This document shows positions 7,320 to 16,493 of a stretch of DNA of 64,000 nucleotides, piece after piece. A program made the translations under genes and the position numbers. The notes beneath the pieces were generated by a model, which did not search any database, was not told where the DNA came from, and saw only the letters and a list, made by a program, of their open reading frames with translations. The DNA is taken from contig NZ_SRXU01000006.1 of assembly GCF_004792695.1 (NCBI RefSeq), positions 186,001-250,000 on the forward strand. Direction: 5' to 3'. The DNA is from Sphingomonas naasensis (lineage in GTDB: Bacteria > Pseudomonadota > Alphaproteobacteria > Sphingomonadales > Sphingomonadaceae). Each line of letters begins with the position of its first letter. The first letter of the stretch is position 1.

Positions 7320-9206
7320 TCATTCCCGCGCGGCGTCGATCCGCGGCACCCCGATCGAGGCAGGGTCGCCGATGTCGATCGGCACCAGCCCGAAATGCAT
7401 CCGCCACGGCGCGGTCGGGTCGTTGCCGAACATCGTGTACCAATAGCGTCCCTGCTTGTCGGCGAAGGCCGTGCCGTGCCCGCCATGCGGCGCGCCCATC
7501 CGGCGCTGGCTGTACGGCCCGAACAGCGATTTCGAGGTGCCGTACATCATGTCGTAGGTGCCATGCGTCCGTAAGGGCCCGTGCCATTCGGCGCCGGTCA
7601 GGAAATACACCCCGTTGACCTTGATCAGGCCGTTGCCTTCATAGCCCACCGCGTCGCCATCGACATCGGCAAGGGTGCGCACCGGCCCGTCGAAGCCGCT
7701 CCGCGCGGCGTTGAGCTTCGCGATGCGGCCCCCGCCCCACAGGAAATAGAGCCCGTCGTCATCCTCGAACGGAAAGCCGTCGATCCCTTCGACCAGATAG
7801 CTGGTCGTGACGTTCTGATAGGGGCCCTCGGCCTTGCCGCTGCTCGAGCGATAGAGCCAGGTCTTGCCGCCGACCCCGCGCTCCATCACCGAAAAGGCGA
7901 GATAATAGGTCCGGTCGCGCGCGACCCATTTGATCTCGGGCGCCCAGAGCTCGGCGATGTTGCCGCCGAAATCATAGCCCATGTCTTCCCAGCGCCAGAC
8001 GAGGCCGACCGCGTCCCATTGGCGGAGGTCGGCCGAGCGCCACAGCTTCACCCCGCCTTCGGGCTTGTGATAGCCATAGCCGTCGAGCGTGCCGACCAGA
8101 TAGTAGAAGCCGTCGCCGCCGAGCGTGACCGAGGGATCGCGCATCGTCTCGCCGGTGATCAGCGGCCTGCGCGCCGCGACGGCGCTGTCCTCGGTGAGCA
8201 CCGATGCCGCCTGGCGCAGCCGGCCGTCGGGCGCGCGCTCGAGCGGCACCAGCCCGACCTGCTCGCAGAACAGCGCGAAGCCGTCCTCGCATTTCGGATT
8301 ATACGCCGTCGCCAGCCCGCCGTCGTCGCGCCGCACGATCGCTCCGCGCCCGGCATGCGGCACCGCCAGCATCCGCATCGAGAACGGGCCATAGGGCGTC
8401 GGCCCCTCGGCGATGAACAGGTCCTCGGTCGCGGTGCGCATCCGGCCGGTGACTTCGCTGGCGGCGAGCAGATAGCGATCGCCGTCGCGGAACATCGTCG
8501 CGCCGGTGCGGCCGACGCGGGTCCGCACCGGCCAGTCCTTGCCCACTGGCGGATGCGCGGCGAACAGCTTCTGGTCGGGCTTGAGGAAGCGCGGCGCCTC
8601 GGCCAGCTTCTGGAAGCCCGGCCGCAGCTTCGCGATGTACCCGCCGCCCCAGAGCAGATAGCCCGTGCCGTCCCTGTCGACGAACAAGGAGGCGTCGGAC
8701 GTATCCTCGACGAGGCAGGGCGAGGCGGCGAAGCTGCCGCCCGGGGTGGTCCCGGTGGCGATGCGCGCGCAGCCGGTCTTGTCCGAAAAGGCGAGATAGA
8801 GCCCGCCCCGCGCGACGGTCACCGACGGGGCGAGATAGCGTTCCGAGACGTCGCCCGGCGCGATGCCGTTGCCCGCGATCCGCGCCGGGCCCCAGCCTTT
8901 CCAGCTCTTGCCGTCGATCGAGGTCCACAGCGCGACGCCGTGCCGCGCGCCGCTCCGCAGCGGCGTGCCGGTGAGGATCCAGCCGCCGTCCGCGGTCCGC
9001 GCGATCGAAGCGTCGCCGATCGGTCGCTCGGCGAAGAAGGGCACCACCGGCTTCGCGTCCGGCCCCGGCATCACCACGGCGTTGCGATCCATCGAGGGGT
9101 GATCGGCGAAGATATCGTCGGCCACGCCCTTGGCGGGCGCCTGCGCCTGCGCCGTGGAGGTGGCGAACGCCGGGGCGAGCAGGGCGGCGAGGAGCAGGCG
9201 GTTCAT
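7320..9206 (-). CDS. double GH43-like secreted glycosidase
   Basis: A 628-residue exported protein with a signal peptide ending near AQAQA, containing two tandem GH43-type propellers. The second (about residues 350-628) has the catalytic set: Asp357 in MRDPS, WAPEIK at 421-426, Asp476 in EGIDGFPF and a probable acid Glu523 in GYEGNG. The first (about 60-340) has matching blade patterns (DASIART, YLAPSV, LLWGGGYIAKL) but less certain catalytic residues. LWGGGYIAKL at 186-194 is echoed by LWGGGRIAKL at 489-498, suggesting internal duplication. The ATG at 9206 begins the signal peptide and lies two bases from the preceding gene's stop, so it is the last gene of the sulfatase operon. Confidence 0.88.
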   Translation of the reverse strand: MNRLLLAALLAPAFATSTAQAQAPAKGVADDIFADHPSMDRNAVVMPGPDAKPVVPFFAERPIGDASIARTADGGWILTGTPLRSGARHGVALWTSIDGKSWKGWGPARIAGNGIAPGDVSERYLAPSVTVARGGLYLAFSDKTGCARIATGTTPGGSFAASPCLVEDTSDASLFVDRDGTGYLLWGGGYIAKLRPGFQKLAEAPRFLKPDQKLFAAHPPVGKDWPVRTRVGRTGATMFRDGDRYLLAASEVTGRMRTATEDLFIAEGPTPYGPFSMRMLAVPHAGRGAIVRRDDGGLATAYNPKCEDGFALFCEQVGLVPLERAPDGRLRQAASVLTEDSAVAARRPLITGETMRDPSVTLGGDGFYYLVGTLDGYGYHKPEGGVKLWRSADLRQWDAVGLVWRWEDMGYDFGGNIAELWAPEIKWVARDRTYYLAFSVMERGVGGKTWLYRSSSGKAEGPYQNVTTSYLVEGIDGFPFEDDDGLYFLWGGGRIAKLNAARSGFDGPVRTLADVDGDAVGYEGNGLIKVNGVYFLTGAEWHGPLRTHGTYDMMYGTSKSLFGPYSQRRMGAPHGGHGTAFADKQGRYWYTMFGNDPTAPWRMHFGLVPIDIGDPASIGVPRIDAARE

Positions 9207-9208
9207 GG

Positions 9209-10333
9209 TCACTTCTTCTGCAATGCCCGGAAGTCGTCGATCCAGGCATAGTTGAACGCGCTGCTGCCGTCCGGATTGGGCTGCACCGAACGGCCGGCGA
9301 CCACGCTGTTGAGCAGCCACGGCACCTTTTTCGGTCCCCACTCCGCCGACATCGAGCTGCCCTGCTTGAAGCCATAGGTGGCCACCGCAAGTCGACCGGT
9401 GTCGTTGAACAGCTTCATCTGGTTGCGCAGATAATGCTTCCTGCTCTCGAACCACGGGCTGGCGGAGAGAAACGCGTCCCATTGCGGTTTGGGGAACGGA
9501 TTCTTCAGCGCCGCCGCGATCACCTGCCAGTTTTGCGTGCCGGCGGGGAAGCCATATTGGGCGAGGAAGGCAGCGGGCGCCGGCTTCTCCATATTGGCCT
9601 GCCACCACCAGACCAGCGAGAATTCGGTGACGATGAACTTCTGGTCCGGGCGCAACCGCGGCAGGACATAGTCGAGGAACGGCTTCGATTCCTCGATCGC
9701 GCGGATGTGCGGGTGGAGGTTGACGCCGTCGAGCTCGGGCGTCGCCTTGATGAAGGAGAGCCAGCGCTCGGTCGCCGGGGTGCGCCAGGCGGGGCGCTCG
9801 ATGTGATTGAGCGCGCCCATATAGAGCCGCGTCTTGCAGTCCTTGCCGCAATGCGCGGCGCGATAGGCGATCACGCGCCGGGCCAGCTGCTCGTAGAATT
9901 CGTTGAAATTGGCGTCCCAATCTTGCTGGCGGCTCTCGATGAACGGCTCGTTGCCGATCACGAGGATATCGACCTTGCCCATCACCAGCGGCAGCACCGC
10001 ATCGGTGCGCGCCAGCTGCTTCTCGAACTCGGCGCTGCCGACCTTGGGAAAGGCGACGCGGTTATAGGGATATTTGAGGGTCAGGATCGTCTTGTAGCCG
10101 CGATCGGCGGCAGCGAGGATCGTCCGGACCGCGCCATGCCCCGCGGCGCCGGTGCGATCGACCTGCGGCATCGGCAGGAACAGCCGGACCCAGCGCGCAT
10201 CGGCCTTTTGCAGATCGCGCCAATCGACGTCCTCGAAATGCTCGTTGTAGTTCGCGCCGAGCGCGCCCTGCGCGAGCGCTGGGCCCGCCATGCCGAGCAG
10301 CGCCGCCGCGCATAGTCCGAGAAGCTTCCGCAT
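9209..10333 (-). CDS. secreted clan GH-A-like glycoside hydrolase, family unassigned
   Basis: A 374-residue exported protein (signal peptide to about residue 22, PALAQG). It shows a TIM-barrel signature of clan GH-A: the acid/base Asn-Glu-Pro motif in VIGNEP (Glu129) and a candidate nucleophile in FIVTEFS (Glu237), followed by aromatic VWWW. GVNLHPH between them fits a substrate-binding loop. I cannot place it confidently in a numbered GH family. It is the middle gene of a three-gene operon, 16 bases after the sulfatase and two bases before the double GH43 gene, so it probably cuts the backbone or a side chain of the same glycan. Confidence 0.75.
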   Translation of the reverse strand: MRKLLGLCAAALLGMAGPALAQGALGANYNEHFEDVDWRDLQKADARWVRLFLPMPQVDRTGAAGHGAVRTILAAADRGYKTILTLKYPYNRVAFPKVGSAEFEKQLARTDAVLPLVMGKVDILVIGNEPFIESRQQDWDANFNEFYEQLARRVIAYRAAHCGKDCKTRLYMGALNHIERPAWRTPATERWLSFIKATPELDGVNLHPHIRAIEESKPFLDYVLPRLRPDQKFIVTEFSLVWWWQANMEKPAPAAFLAQYGFPAGTQNWQVIAAALKNPFPKPQWDAFLSASPWFESRKHYLRNQMKLFNDTGRLAVATYGFKQGSSMSAEWGPKKVPWLLNSVVAGRSVQPNPDGSSAFNYAWIDDFRALQKK

Positions 10334-10349
10334 CACTCTTCCTCCGGAT

Positions 10350-11927
10350 TCAGGGACGGCTGCGGCCGTCGCGTTCGATCTTGTCGAGCCACGCCGCCAG
10401 CGCGCGGGCGCGATCGGGCAGCTTCGCCGCGAGATCGTCCCGCTCGCCCGGGTCCTCGGCGAGATTGTAGAGCTGGTCGCGTGGGCTCGTGCCGATCGCG
10501 TTGCCATGGAATTCGTGCGGCGCCACGCTGCCGCGGATCAGCTTCCAGTCGCCGACCCGGATCGCGAGGATCCGCTCGCCGTCGCTCGCCACCGTCGCCC
10601 CGGTGGTGACCATCAGCTTGGTATCCTCGACGACATGGTCGCGCCCGCGATCGCTGTGGCCGAGCAGCGGCGCGAGCATGTCGAAACTGTCGACCGCGCC
10701 GTCGCGCGGCAGCGCCTGCCCGACCAGCGCGGCGAGCGAGGCGACGAGGTCGACATGATCGACGATCGCCCGCGAAACATGGCCGGCGCGCACCTGCCCC
10801 GGCCAGCACGTGATCATCGGCACCCGCGTGCCGCCCTCGTAGATCGCGTATTTGCCGCTGCGATAGGGCCCGGCCGGGCGGTGCGCGCCGGCCAGCGCGA
10901 CCGCGTGATCGGCATAGCCGTCGAACAGGATCGGGCCGTTGTCGCTGCTGAACACGATCAGCGTGTCGTCGGTGATGCCGAGCCGCGCCAGCGTGGCGAT
11001 CAGCGCGCCAACCGTCCAGTCGAGCTGGAGGATCGCATCGCCGCGCGGCCCCATGCCCGATTTTCCGACGAAGCGCGGATGCGGCGCGCGCGGGACATGC
11101 GGCTCGTTGACCGCGAAATAGAGGAAGAACGGATCGGCCCTGTGCTGCTCGATGAACGCGGTCGCCTTGGCGAGCAGGACGTCGCTCAGCTCCTCGTCGT
11201 GCCAGCGCGCGGCGCGACCGCCGGTCATCCAGCCGATCCGGCCGATGCCATTGACGATCGTGTCCGAATGCTCGGGATCGCCGCCGAATTTGAGCTGGTC
11301 CGGATTCTCCGCGCCGGTGGGCTCGTCACCGATTTTGGTATGATAATTGACCGCGATCGGATCGGCGGGATCGAGGTTCACCACATGGCGGTTCTCGATC
11401 AGCACGGTCGGGACGCGATCGAGCGTCGCCGGCATGAAGAAGCCATAGTCGAAGCCGATGTCGAGCGGACCCGGCGCGATCTCGCCGTTCCAGTCGACGC
11501 TCCCGTCGCCGAGCCCGAGATGCCATTTGCCGACCAGCCCGGTCGCGTACCCCGCCCGCTTGAGCATCGTCGGCAGCGTGAAACGGCCGGGACGGATCAG
11601 CGCGGGGGCGTCGCCCGGCAGGATCTGGGTACCCGAGGCGCGCCACGCATAATCGCCGGTGAGCAGCGCGTAGCGCGAAGGCGTGCAGGTCGCCGAGGGC
11701 GAATGCGCGTTCTCGAAACGCGTGCCGCGCGCGGCGAGCCGATCGAGATTGGGCGTGCGCAGCGCCGTGGCGCCGTAGCAGCTCAGATCACCATAGCCGA
11801 GATCGTCGGCGTACAGCACCACGATATTGGGCTTCCGGCGCGCCGTCGCCGCGGGCAGCGCCCCTCCCGCGACCAGTGCGGCAGCGCCCGCAAGCAGCAC
11901 CCCGCGACGACTGATCGCAGCTTTCAC
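10350..11927 (-). CDS. Tat-exported Cys-type sulfatase (family S1)
   Basis: A 525-residue arylsulfatase-type hydrolase that should release sulfate from sulfated sugars. The N-terminus SRRGVLLAGAAALVAGG is a twin-arginine signal, so it is exported folded. The formylglycine precursor is Cys81 in CTPSR, followed by ALLTGDY. Metal ligands are visible in YADDLGYGD (Asp41, Asp42) and FSSDNGP; GKWHLG is the conserved Lys-His motif. The GTG at 11927 was chosen because GGGAGAG lies five bases upstream; another in-frame GTG at 11966 would add 13 residues. It is the first gene of a leftward operon divergent from a TonB receptor. The FGE at 4020-4946 is its likely activator. Confidence 0.93.
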   Translation of the reverse strand: MKAAISRRGVLLAGAAALVAGGALPAATARRKPNIVVLYADDLGYGDLSCYGATALRTPNLDRLAARGTRFENAHSPSATCTPSRYALLTGDYAWRASGTQILPGDAPALIRPGRFTLPTMLKRAGYATGLVGKWHLGLGDGSVDWNGEIAPGPLDIGFDYGFFMPATLDRVPTVLIENRHVVNLDPADPIAVNYHTKIGDEPTGAENPDQLKFGGDPEHSDTIVNGIGRIGWMTGGRAARWHDEELSDVLLAKATAFIEQHRADPFFLYFAVNEPHVPRAPHPRFVGKSGMGPRGDAILQLDWTVGALIATLARLGITDDTLIVFSSDNGPILFDGYADHAVALAGAHRPAGPYRSGKYAIYEGGTRVPMITCWPGQVRAGHVSRAIVDHVDLVASLAALVGQALPRDGAVDSFDMLAPLLGHSDRGRDHVVEDTKLMVTTGATVASDGERILAIRVGDWKLIRGSVAPHEFHGNAIGTSPRDQLYNLAEDPGERDDLAAKLPDRARALAAWLDKIERDGRSRP

Positions 11928-12002
11928 ATCGCTCTCCCGCGTTCGGATTTGCCGTGCCTCTGACACGATCGGGAAACATCCCCTGTTGCAAACACAGATT
12001 AA

Positions 12003-12032
12003 TATGATAATTAAAGCACGTCAATTATCATA
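12003..12032. promoter_or_regulatory. perfect inverted repeat operator between sulfatase operon and TonB receptor
   Basis: The arms TATGATAATT (12003-12012) and AATTATCATA (12023-12032) are perfectly complementary, separated by ten bases. The AT-rich block stands out in the 131-base divergent region. A possible promoter for the receptor overlaps it (TTGCAA at 11986, TAATTA at 12008). The position suits coordinate control of both divergent units, perhaps by one of the nearby GntR/FCD proteins. Confidence 0.65.
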
Positions 12033-12058
12033 ACTGTTGTAAGAAAAGGGGGAGGCTC

Positions 12059-14830
12059 ATGTCTGTTCGTTCCGTCTCATTGCTGGCGACCTCGTCTGCA
12101 CTGGCGCTGATGCTGTTTCCGCTGACCGCCGCGGCCCAGGAGGGGCTCCGCGCGACTTCTGCGGACGATGCCGGGGCGCTTCAGGCCGACGCGCAAACGG
12201 ATCCGGGCGATTCCGACGAGATCGTCGTCAGCGCGATCCGGCGCAGCCTCGAGACCGCGCAGGCGATCAAGCAGGATTCCGACCAGATCGTCGATTCGAT
12301 CGTGGCCGAGGATATCGGCAAGCTGCCCGATATCAGCGCATCCGAATCGCTTGCCCGCGTCACCGGCGTCCAGGTCACGCGCAACGCCGGCATCGCGCAG
12401 GGCGTCACGGTTCGCGGGCTCGGCGACCTTTCCACCACCTATAACGGCCGCGAGGTGTTCACGGCCGAGGGGCGCTACGTCCAGCTGCAGGACTTCCCGT
12501 CGAACGGCATCGCGCGGCTCGATGTGTTCAAATCGGCGACCGCCAATCTGCTCGAGCCCGGACTTGCCGGCCTGATCGACGTGCGTTCGCGCCGCCCGCT
12601 CGATTTCAAGGGCAGCCGCGTCGCCGGCGCGATCACCGGGCTCCATTGGTACCAGTCGCAGCGGCTCGGCTTCGAGGCGAACCTGCTCGCCAGCACGCGC
12701 TGGAACACCGGGATCGGCGAGATGGGCTTCCTGATCGAGGGATCCTATGCCGACACCAAGTTCACCGATTCGGCGCGCAACGTCAGCCAGACGATCCTCA
12801 ACCGCACCACCGTCCCCGGCTATGCCGGCACCGCGCTGCGCTATCCGTCGTTCGTCAACACCGACTATAATGCCGGCACGCGCTTCCGCCCCAATGCGGC
12901 GGCGTCGTTCCAGTGGCGGCCGAGCTCGACGCTCGAAATCTATCTCGACGGGCTGTTCCAGGGCTATCGCGGCAAGAACGAGCCGCGCAACTTCCAGGTC
13001 AATTCGGGCGATGCCGCGGTCCTGTCCAACATCGCGTTGTTCGAAGGCACCAACCTCATCCGCAGCATGGACGCCAGCGCCGGCGGGTTCCCCACCGGCG
13101 TCCAGCAGGTCAACGATCAGTGGACCGACACCTATCAGGCCGGCGGCGGCTTCATCTGGCACAATGGCAACCTGAAGATCACCGGCGATGCCGCGTTCAC
13201 CGACTCGACCTTCACCAACCATAATTACGTCTTCAACTACACGCTGACGACGCAGCCGGTTCGCCATTTCGAGTTCGACGCCGATCAGGGCGTCGGCGGC
13301 GGCACGGTGACGCTGCTCAACAATTTCGACCTGTTCAATCCCGCCCTCTATCGCTGGACCAACATCGTCGAGAGCGGCAATCGCGGGCACGGCCGCAGCG
13401 TGCAGGGCCGCCTCGACCTCGACTACCGTCTCGGCGCCTCGGGCATCACCAATCTCCAGGCGGGCATTCGCTACAGCACCCGCGACGCCGACAGCTACAC
13501 CTATACCCGCACCGACACCGCGCCCGCCGGCCGCCTGTTCACGCTGTTGCCGCTCGAATATGAGAGCGCGGCGCGCGGCTTCCGCAACGACGATGCCACC
13601 TCGCTGGTCACCTGGCTGAGCCCGACCCGCGACAGCCTCGTCGAGAATATCGACACGCTGCGCACTGCTGCCGGTCAGCCGACCGGCCGCCCGGGCTGGG
13701 GCACCCCGGTCTACACCGGCAACGAGAAGACCTATACCGGCTACGTCCAGGCGAAGTACGAGTTCGATATCGGCGTGCCGATCGACGGGCTGATCGGCCT
13801 GCGCGCGACCCGCACCGAGGACACGATCAACGGGCTGGCGCGCAGCACTTCGGCGGGCAGCACCGTGATCACCCCGATCACCCGGGTGAACAACTACAAT
13901 GATTTCCTGCCCAATGTCAGCGCGCGGATTCGCTTCCTGCCCGAGCTGCAGATGCGCCTCGCCTTCACCAAGACGCGGACCCGGCCCGGTTTCGGCCAGA
14001 TCAATCCATCGGTGACGATCGGCGCGCTGCCGCAGATCTGCACCCCCAGCGCGACCGATCCGAGCGCCGGTCCCAACAACCCGGACTGCATCCGCACCGC
14101 ATCGGGCGGGAACCCCGATCTCAACCCGATCGAATCGAACAACTACGACGCATCGCTGGAATATTATTTCAGCAAGAGCGGTTCGATCACCGTGGGCCTG
14201 TTCCGAAAGGACCTGAACGGCTTCATCAACAACTTCACCACCGATATCGAGGATGCCGAATTCGGCCGCCTGCGAATCAACCGCCCGGAAAATGGCGGCA
14301 AGGGTCAGATCAACGGCATAGAAGCCGGTGCGCGCACCTTCTTCAACGCATCCTGGCTTCCCGACTGGATGAGCAAGTTCGGCGCGCTGGTGAACTACAC
14401 CTATCTCGACCATGGCACCGAGCTCGCCCCCAGCCTCGCGGCGACGCTTCCGGGGATGCAGCGCATCGCCGGGATCTCCGATCACATCTTCAACGTCTCC
14501 GGCTTCTACGAGACGCGCGGCTTCTCGGCGCGCCTCTCGTACAATTACCGTTCGGACTTCGTCTCGGGCTATGGCCAGGTCGTCGATCCCGCGCTCGGCG
14601 CGGGCGTGCTCGGGCCGACGCTGCCGATCACCGAGGACGGCCGCGGCACGATGGACTTCGCCGCGACGCTGTCGCCGATCGAAAACGTCACGCTCTCGTT
14701 CAATGCCACCAACCTGCTCGGTGCCGCCGCGACCAACGCGCGCGTGTTCAACGCGGCGGGCCAGAGCTATCGCTGGCAGACGCGTTTCCTCGAGAGCGTC
14801 TATCGCGTGGGCATCCGCTTCCGGTTCTGA
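12059..14830 (+). CDS. TonB-dependent outer-membrane receptor 1
   Basis: A 923-residue outer-membrane transporter with signal peptide (to about AAAQE), a plug domain (about residues 55-185: DEIVVSAIRRSLETAQ, SLARVTGVQVTRN, VTVRGLG) and a long beta-barrel ending in VGIRFRF with a terminal Phe. The form matches the large sphingomonad/xanthomonad TonB receptor group used for oligosaccharides. A strong GGGGGAGG ribosome-binding site precedes the ATG. It diverges from the sulfatase-GH-GH43 operon across an operator-like repeat. It probably imports the sulfated oligosaccharide processed by those enzymes; no SusD-like partner is present, as is normal for proteobacteria. Confidence 0.93.
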   Translation: MSVRSVSLLATSSALALMLFPLTAAAQEGLRATSADDAGALQADAQTDPGDSDEIVVSAIRRSLETAQAIKQDSDQIVDSIVAEDIGKLPDISASESLARVTGVQVTRNAGIAQGVTVRGLGDLSTTYNGREVFTAEGRYVQLQDFPSNGIARLDVFKSATANLLEPGLAGLIDVRSRRPLDFKGSRVAGAITGLHWYQSQRLGFEANLLASTRWNTGIGEMGFLIEGSYADTKFTDSARNVSQTILNRTTVPGYAGTALRYPSFVNTDYNAGTRFRPNAAASFQWRPSSTLEIYLDGLFQGYRGKNEPRNFQVNSGDAAVLSNIALFEGTNLIRSMDASAGGFPTGVQQVNDQWTDTYQAGGGFIWHNGNLKITGDAAFTDSTFTNHNYVFNYTLTTQPVRHFEFDADQGVGGGTVTLLNNFDLFNPALYRWTNIVESGNRGHGRSVQGRLDLDYRLGASGITNLQAGIRYSTRDADSYTYTRTDTAPAGRLFTLLPLEYESAARGFRNDDATSLVTWLSPTRDSLVENIDTLRTAAGQPTGRPGWGTPVYTGNEKTYTGYVQAKYEFDIGVPIDGLIGLRATRTEDTINGLARSTSAGSTVITPITRVNNYNDFLPNVSARIRFLPELQMRLAFTKTRTRPGFGQINPSVTIGALPQICTPSATDPSAGPNNPDCIRTASGGNPDLNPIESNNYDASLEYYFSKSGSITVGLFRKDLNGFINNFTTDIEDAEFGRLRINRPENGGKGQINGIEAGARTFFNASWLPDWMSKFGALVNYTYLDHGTELAPSLAATLPGMQRIAGISDHIFNVSGFYETRGFSARLSYNYRSDFVSGYGQVVDPALGAGVLGPTLPITEDGRGTMDFAATLSPIENVTLSFNATNLLGAAATNARVFNAAGQSYRWQTRFLESVYRVGIRFRF

Positions 14831-14850
14831 TGCCGGGTCGGCAAAGTCCA

Positions 14851-14887
14851 GCACGGCGCGCGCTCCCGGCAGGGGCGCGCGCCGTGC
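14851..14887 (+). terminator. long GC-rich hairpin after TonB receptor 1
   Basis: A 13-base-pair perfect stem (14851-14863 with 14875-14887) and an 11-base loop begin 20 bases after the receptor stop. There is no run of T after it, so it may be a weak intrinsic terminator or a 3'-end stabilising hairpin. Confidence 0.5.
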
Positions 14888-14980
14888 CCGTTCGCGGCAC
14901 CGTGTTCATTGGTCCGATTTTACGCTAGCACAGCCTCGCACCCGGCTGGGGCGGGGCGCCAATGAGGAAAAATCGAGGCG

Positions 14981-15709
14981 ATGGCGACGATGCCGAAAGA
15001 CGAGCTGGACAGCGGCGGCCAGTTCAATCGGACGTTGACCCTCGGCCTCGTCGACGCGGTCGGCAGCGCGATCGTCCGCGGCGAGTATCAGGGACACCCC
15101 TTCCCCACCGAGGCCGAGCTCAGCCGCGAGCACGGCATCAGCCGCTCGGTGACGCGCGAGGCGATCAAGATGATCACCGCCAAGGGACTGCTCGGCGCCC
15201 GCCCGAAGATCGGGACCTTCGTCCAGCCCCAGGAAAACTGGAACCTGTTCGACACCGACGTGCTGCGCTGGCTGATGGAGCAGAAGCTCTCGCGCGGGCT
15301 GCTGCGACAGTTCAACGAGCTGCGGATGACCGTCGAGCCGCAGGCTGCGGCCTGGGCCGCACGCCGGGCGACTCCCGCGCAGGTGACCGCGATCCAGTCG
15401 GGGCTGACGCGGATGCGCGAGGCCGCCGACGGCAATGGCGATCCGCTCGCCGCGGACATCGATTTCCACGTCGCGGTGCTGCGCGCCTCGGGCAATCCCT
15501 TTCTCTCGCAGTTCCGCGACATCGTGACGACGGCGCTCCACACCTCGATCCGGGTCACCAATCGCCAGGCCGGCGGCAAGGCGTGCATCCCCGACCACGA
15601 GGCGGTGTATGTCGCGATCGCCGCGGGCAAGCCCGACATCGCGCGCGACGCGATGGCCAAGCTGATCGGCGACGTGCTCGACTATCTCGACCGGACGCCA
15701 GAAGCCTAG
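14981..15709 (+). CDS. GntR/FadR-type regulator with FCD domain (first)
   Basis: A 242-residue regulator. A GntR winged helix (about residues 17-80: GLVDAVGSAIVRGEY, PTEAELSREHGISRSVTREAIKMI) is joined to an FCD ligand-binding helical domain (about 95-230, with ADIDFHVAVLRASGN supplying the Asp and His of the metal/ligand site). FCD regulators usually bind sugar acids or other carboxylates. It sits directly after TonB receptor 1 and tail-to-tail with a second FCD regulator, so local control of the carbohydrate region is likely. An in-frame ATG at 14990 (MPKDELD) is an alternative start. Confidence 0.9.
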   Translation: MATMPKDELDSGGQFNRTLTLGLVDAVGSAIVRGEYQGHPFPTEAELSREHGISRSVTREAIKMITAKGLLGARPKIGTFVQPQENWNLFDTDVLRWLMEQKLSRGLLRQFNELRMTVEPQAAAWAARRATPAQVTAIQSGLTRMREAADGNGDPLAADIDFHVAVLRASGNPFLSQFRDIVTTALHTSIRVTNRQAGGKACIPDHEAVYVAIAAGKPDIARDAMAKLIGDVLDYLDRTPEA

Positions 15710-15720
15710 CGTCGAGGTCC

Positions 15721-16467
15721 CTAGGCCGCCGCCGTGCCGCCGAGGACGGGCTCGAACAGGCGCACGAGCAACGTCGTCATTTCCCGCCGCGCACGCTCGG
15801 CGGCCCCGACCTCGATCGCGCGGGCAATCGCCGGGTAGTGCGGCAGGAGCGCCGGCCTTTCGGCCATGCCGTGCCGGGCAAGGACGCGATGCGCGGCGTC
15901 GATGGCATCGCCGGTGCGCAGATAGAAGACATTGCCGGACGCGCTGATCACCGCGCGGTGAAAGGCGATCGTGGCGTCGATCCGCAACGGCCACTGACCC
16001 TGCCTCTGCGCGATACGATGGCAGGCCGCCGCGATCGCCGCATGGCCGCCTGCGCCGCCGCTCTGCGCCGCCAACGCCGCGGCGGCGGGCTCGATCGACA
16101 TGCTGAACGCGCAGAGCTGGCGAAGCATCTCCGGCGCGATGCTGCCCTCGACCATCCAGTCCAGCACGAGCGGATCGAACAGATCCCATGCGGTGCAGGG
16201 CTCGATCCGGCTTCCCTGCCGCGGACGCGTGACGACGAGGCCCTTGGCGGCGAGCATCTTGACGGCTTCCCGCACGACCGAGCGGCTGACCGCGAAGCGC
16301 CGCTCGAGCTCGGGCTCGGTCGGGAGCATGCCATTGGCGCATTCGCCGGCGACGATCGCACGGCCGAGCGCATCGACGAGGCCGAGCGTGAGATTGTGCC
16401 CCAGCGCGGATCGGGCGCTGCTCGCGGAAAGGGCAGTCCCGGCATCCTCCATGATCGAACGCTGCAT
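15721..16467 (-). CDS. GntR/FadR-type regulator with FCD domain (second)
   Basis: A 248-residue regulator of the same type as its convergent neighbour, whose stop is 11 bases away. The winged helix spans about residues 28-92 (PTEPELERRFAVSRSVVREAVKMLAAKGL) and the FCD domain about 100-235 (IDATIAFHRAVISASGN). The HTH regions are clearly related but not identical, so the two may recognise different operators. The ATG at 16467 was taken; MEDAG at 16452 is possible. It diverges from sulfatase 2 across a perfect palindrome, suggesting control of itself and that sulfatase. Confidence 0.9.
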   Translation of the reverse strand: MQRSIMEDAGTALSASSARSALGHNLTLGLVDALGRAIVAGECANGMLPTEPELERRFAVSRSVVREAVKMLAAKGLVVTRPRQGSRIEPCTAWDLFDPLVLDWMVEGSIAPEMLRQLCAFSMSIEPAAAALAAQSGGAGGHAAIAAACHRIAQRQGQWPLRIDATIAFHRAVISASGNVFYLRTGDAIDAAHRVLARHGMAERPALLPHYPAIARAIEVGAAERARREMTTLLVRLFEPVLGGTAAA

Positions 16468-16493
16468 AAAAATGATTTATCTGTCAAATGATC

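Noticed and set aside
9207..9920. Reading the double GH43 protein with a 238-residue N-terminal extension
   Set aside because: The extension is out of frame with the GH-A-like gene it overlaps, and a clean signal peptide starts at 9206.
12077..14854. A 925-codon open frame antisense to TonB receptor 1
   Set aside because: High-GC codon bias on the real strand leaves the complement open. The translation has no domain, the opposite frame has a complete receptor, and similar antisense frames lie over glnD and TonB receptor 3.
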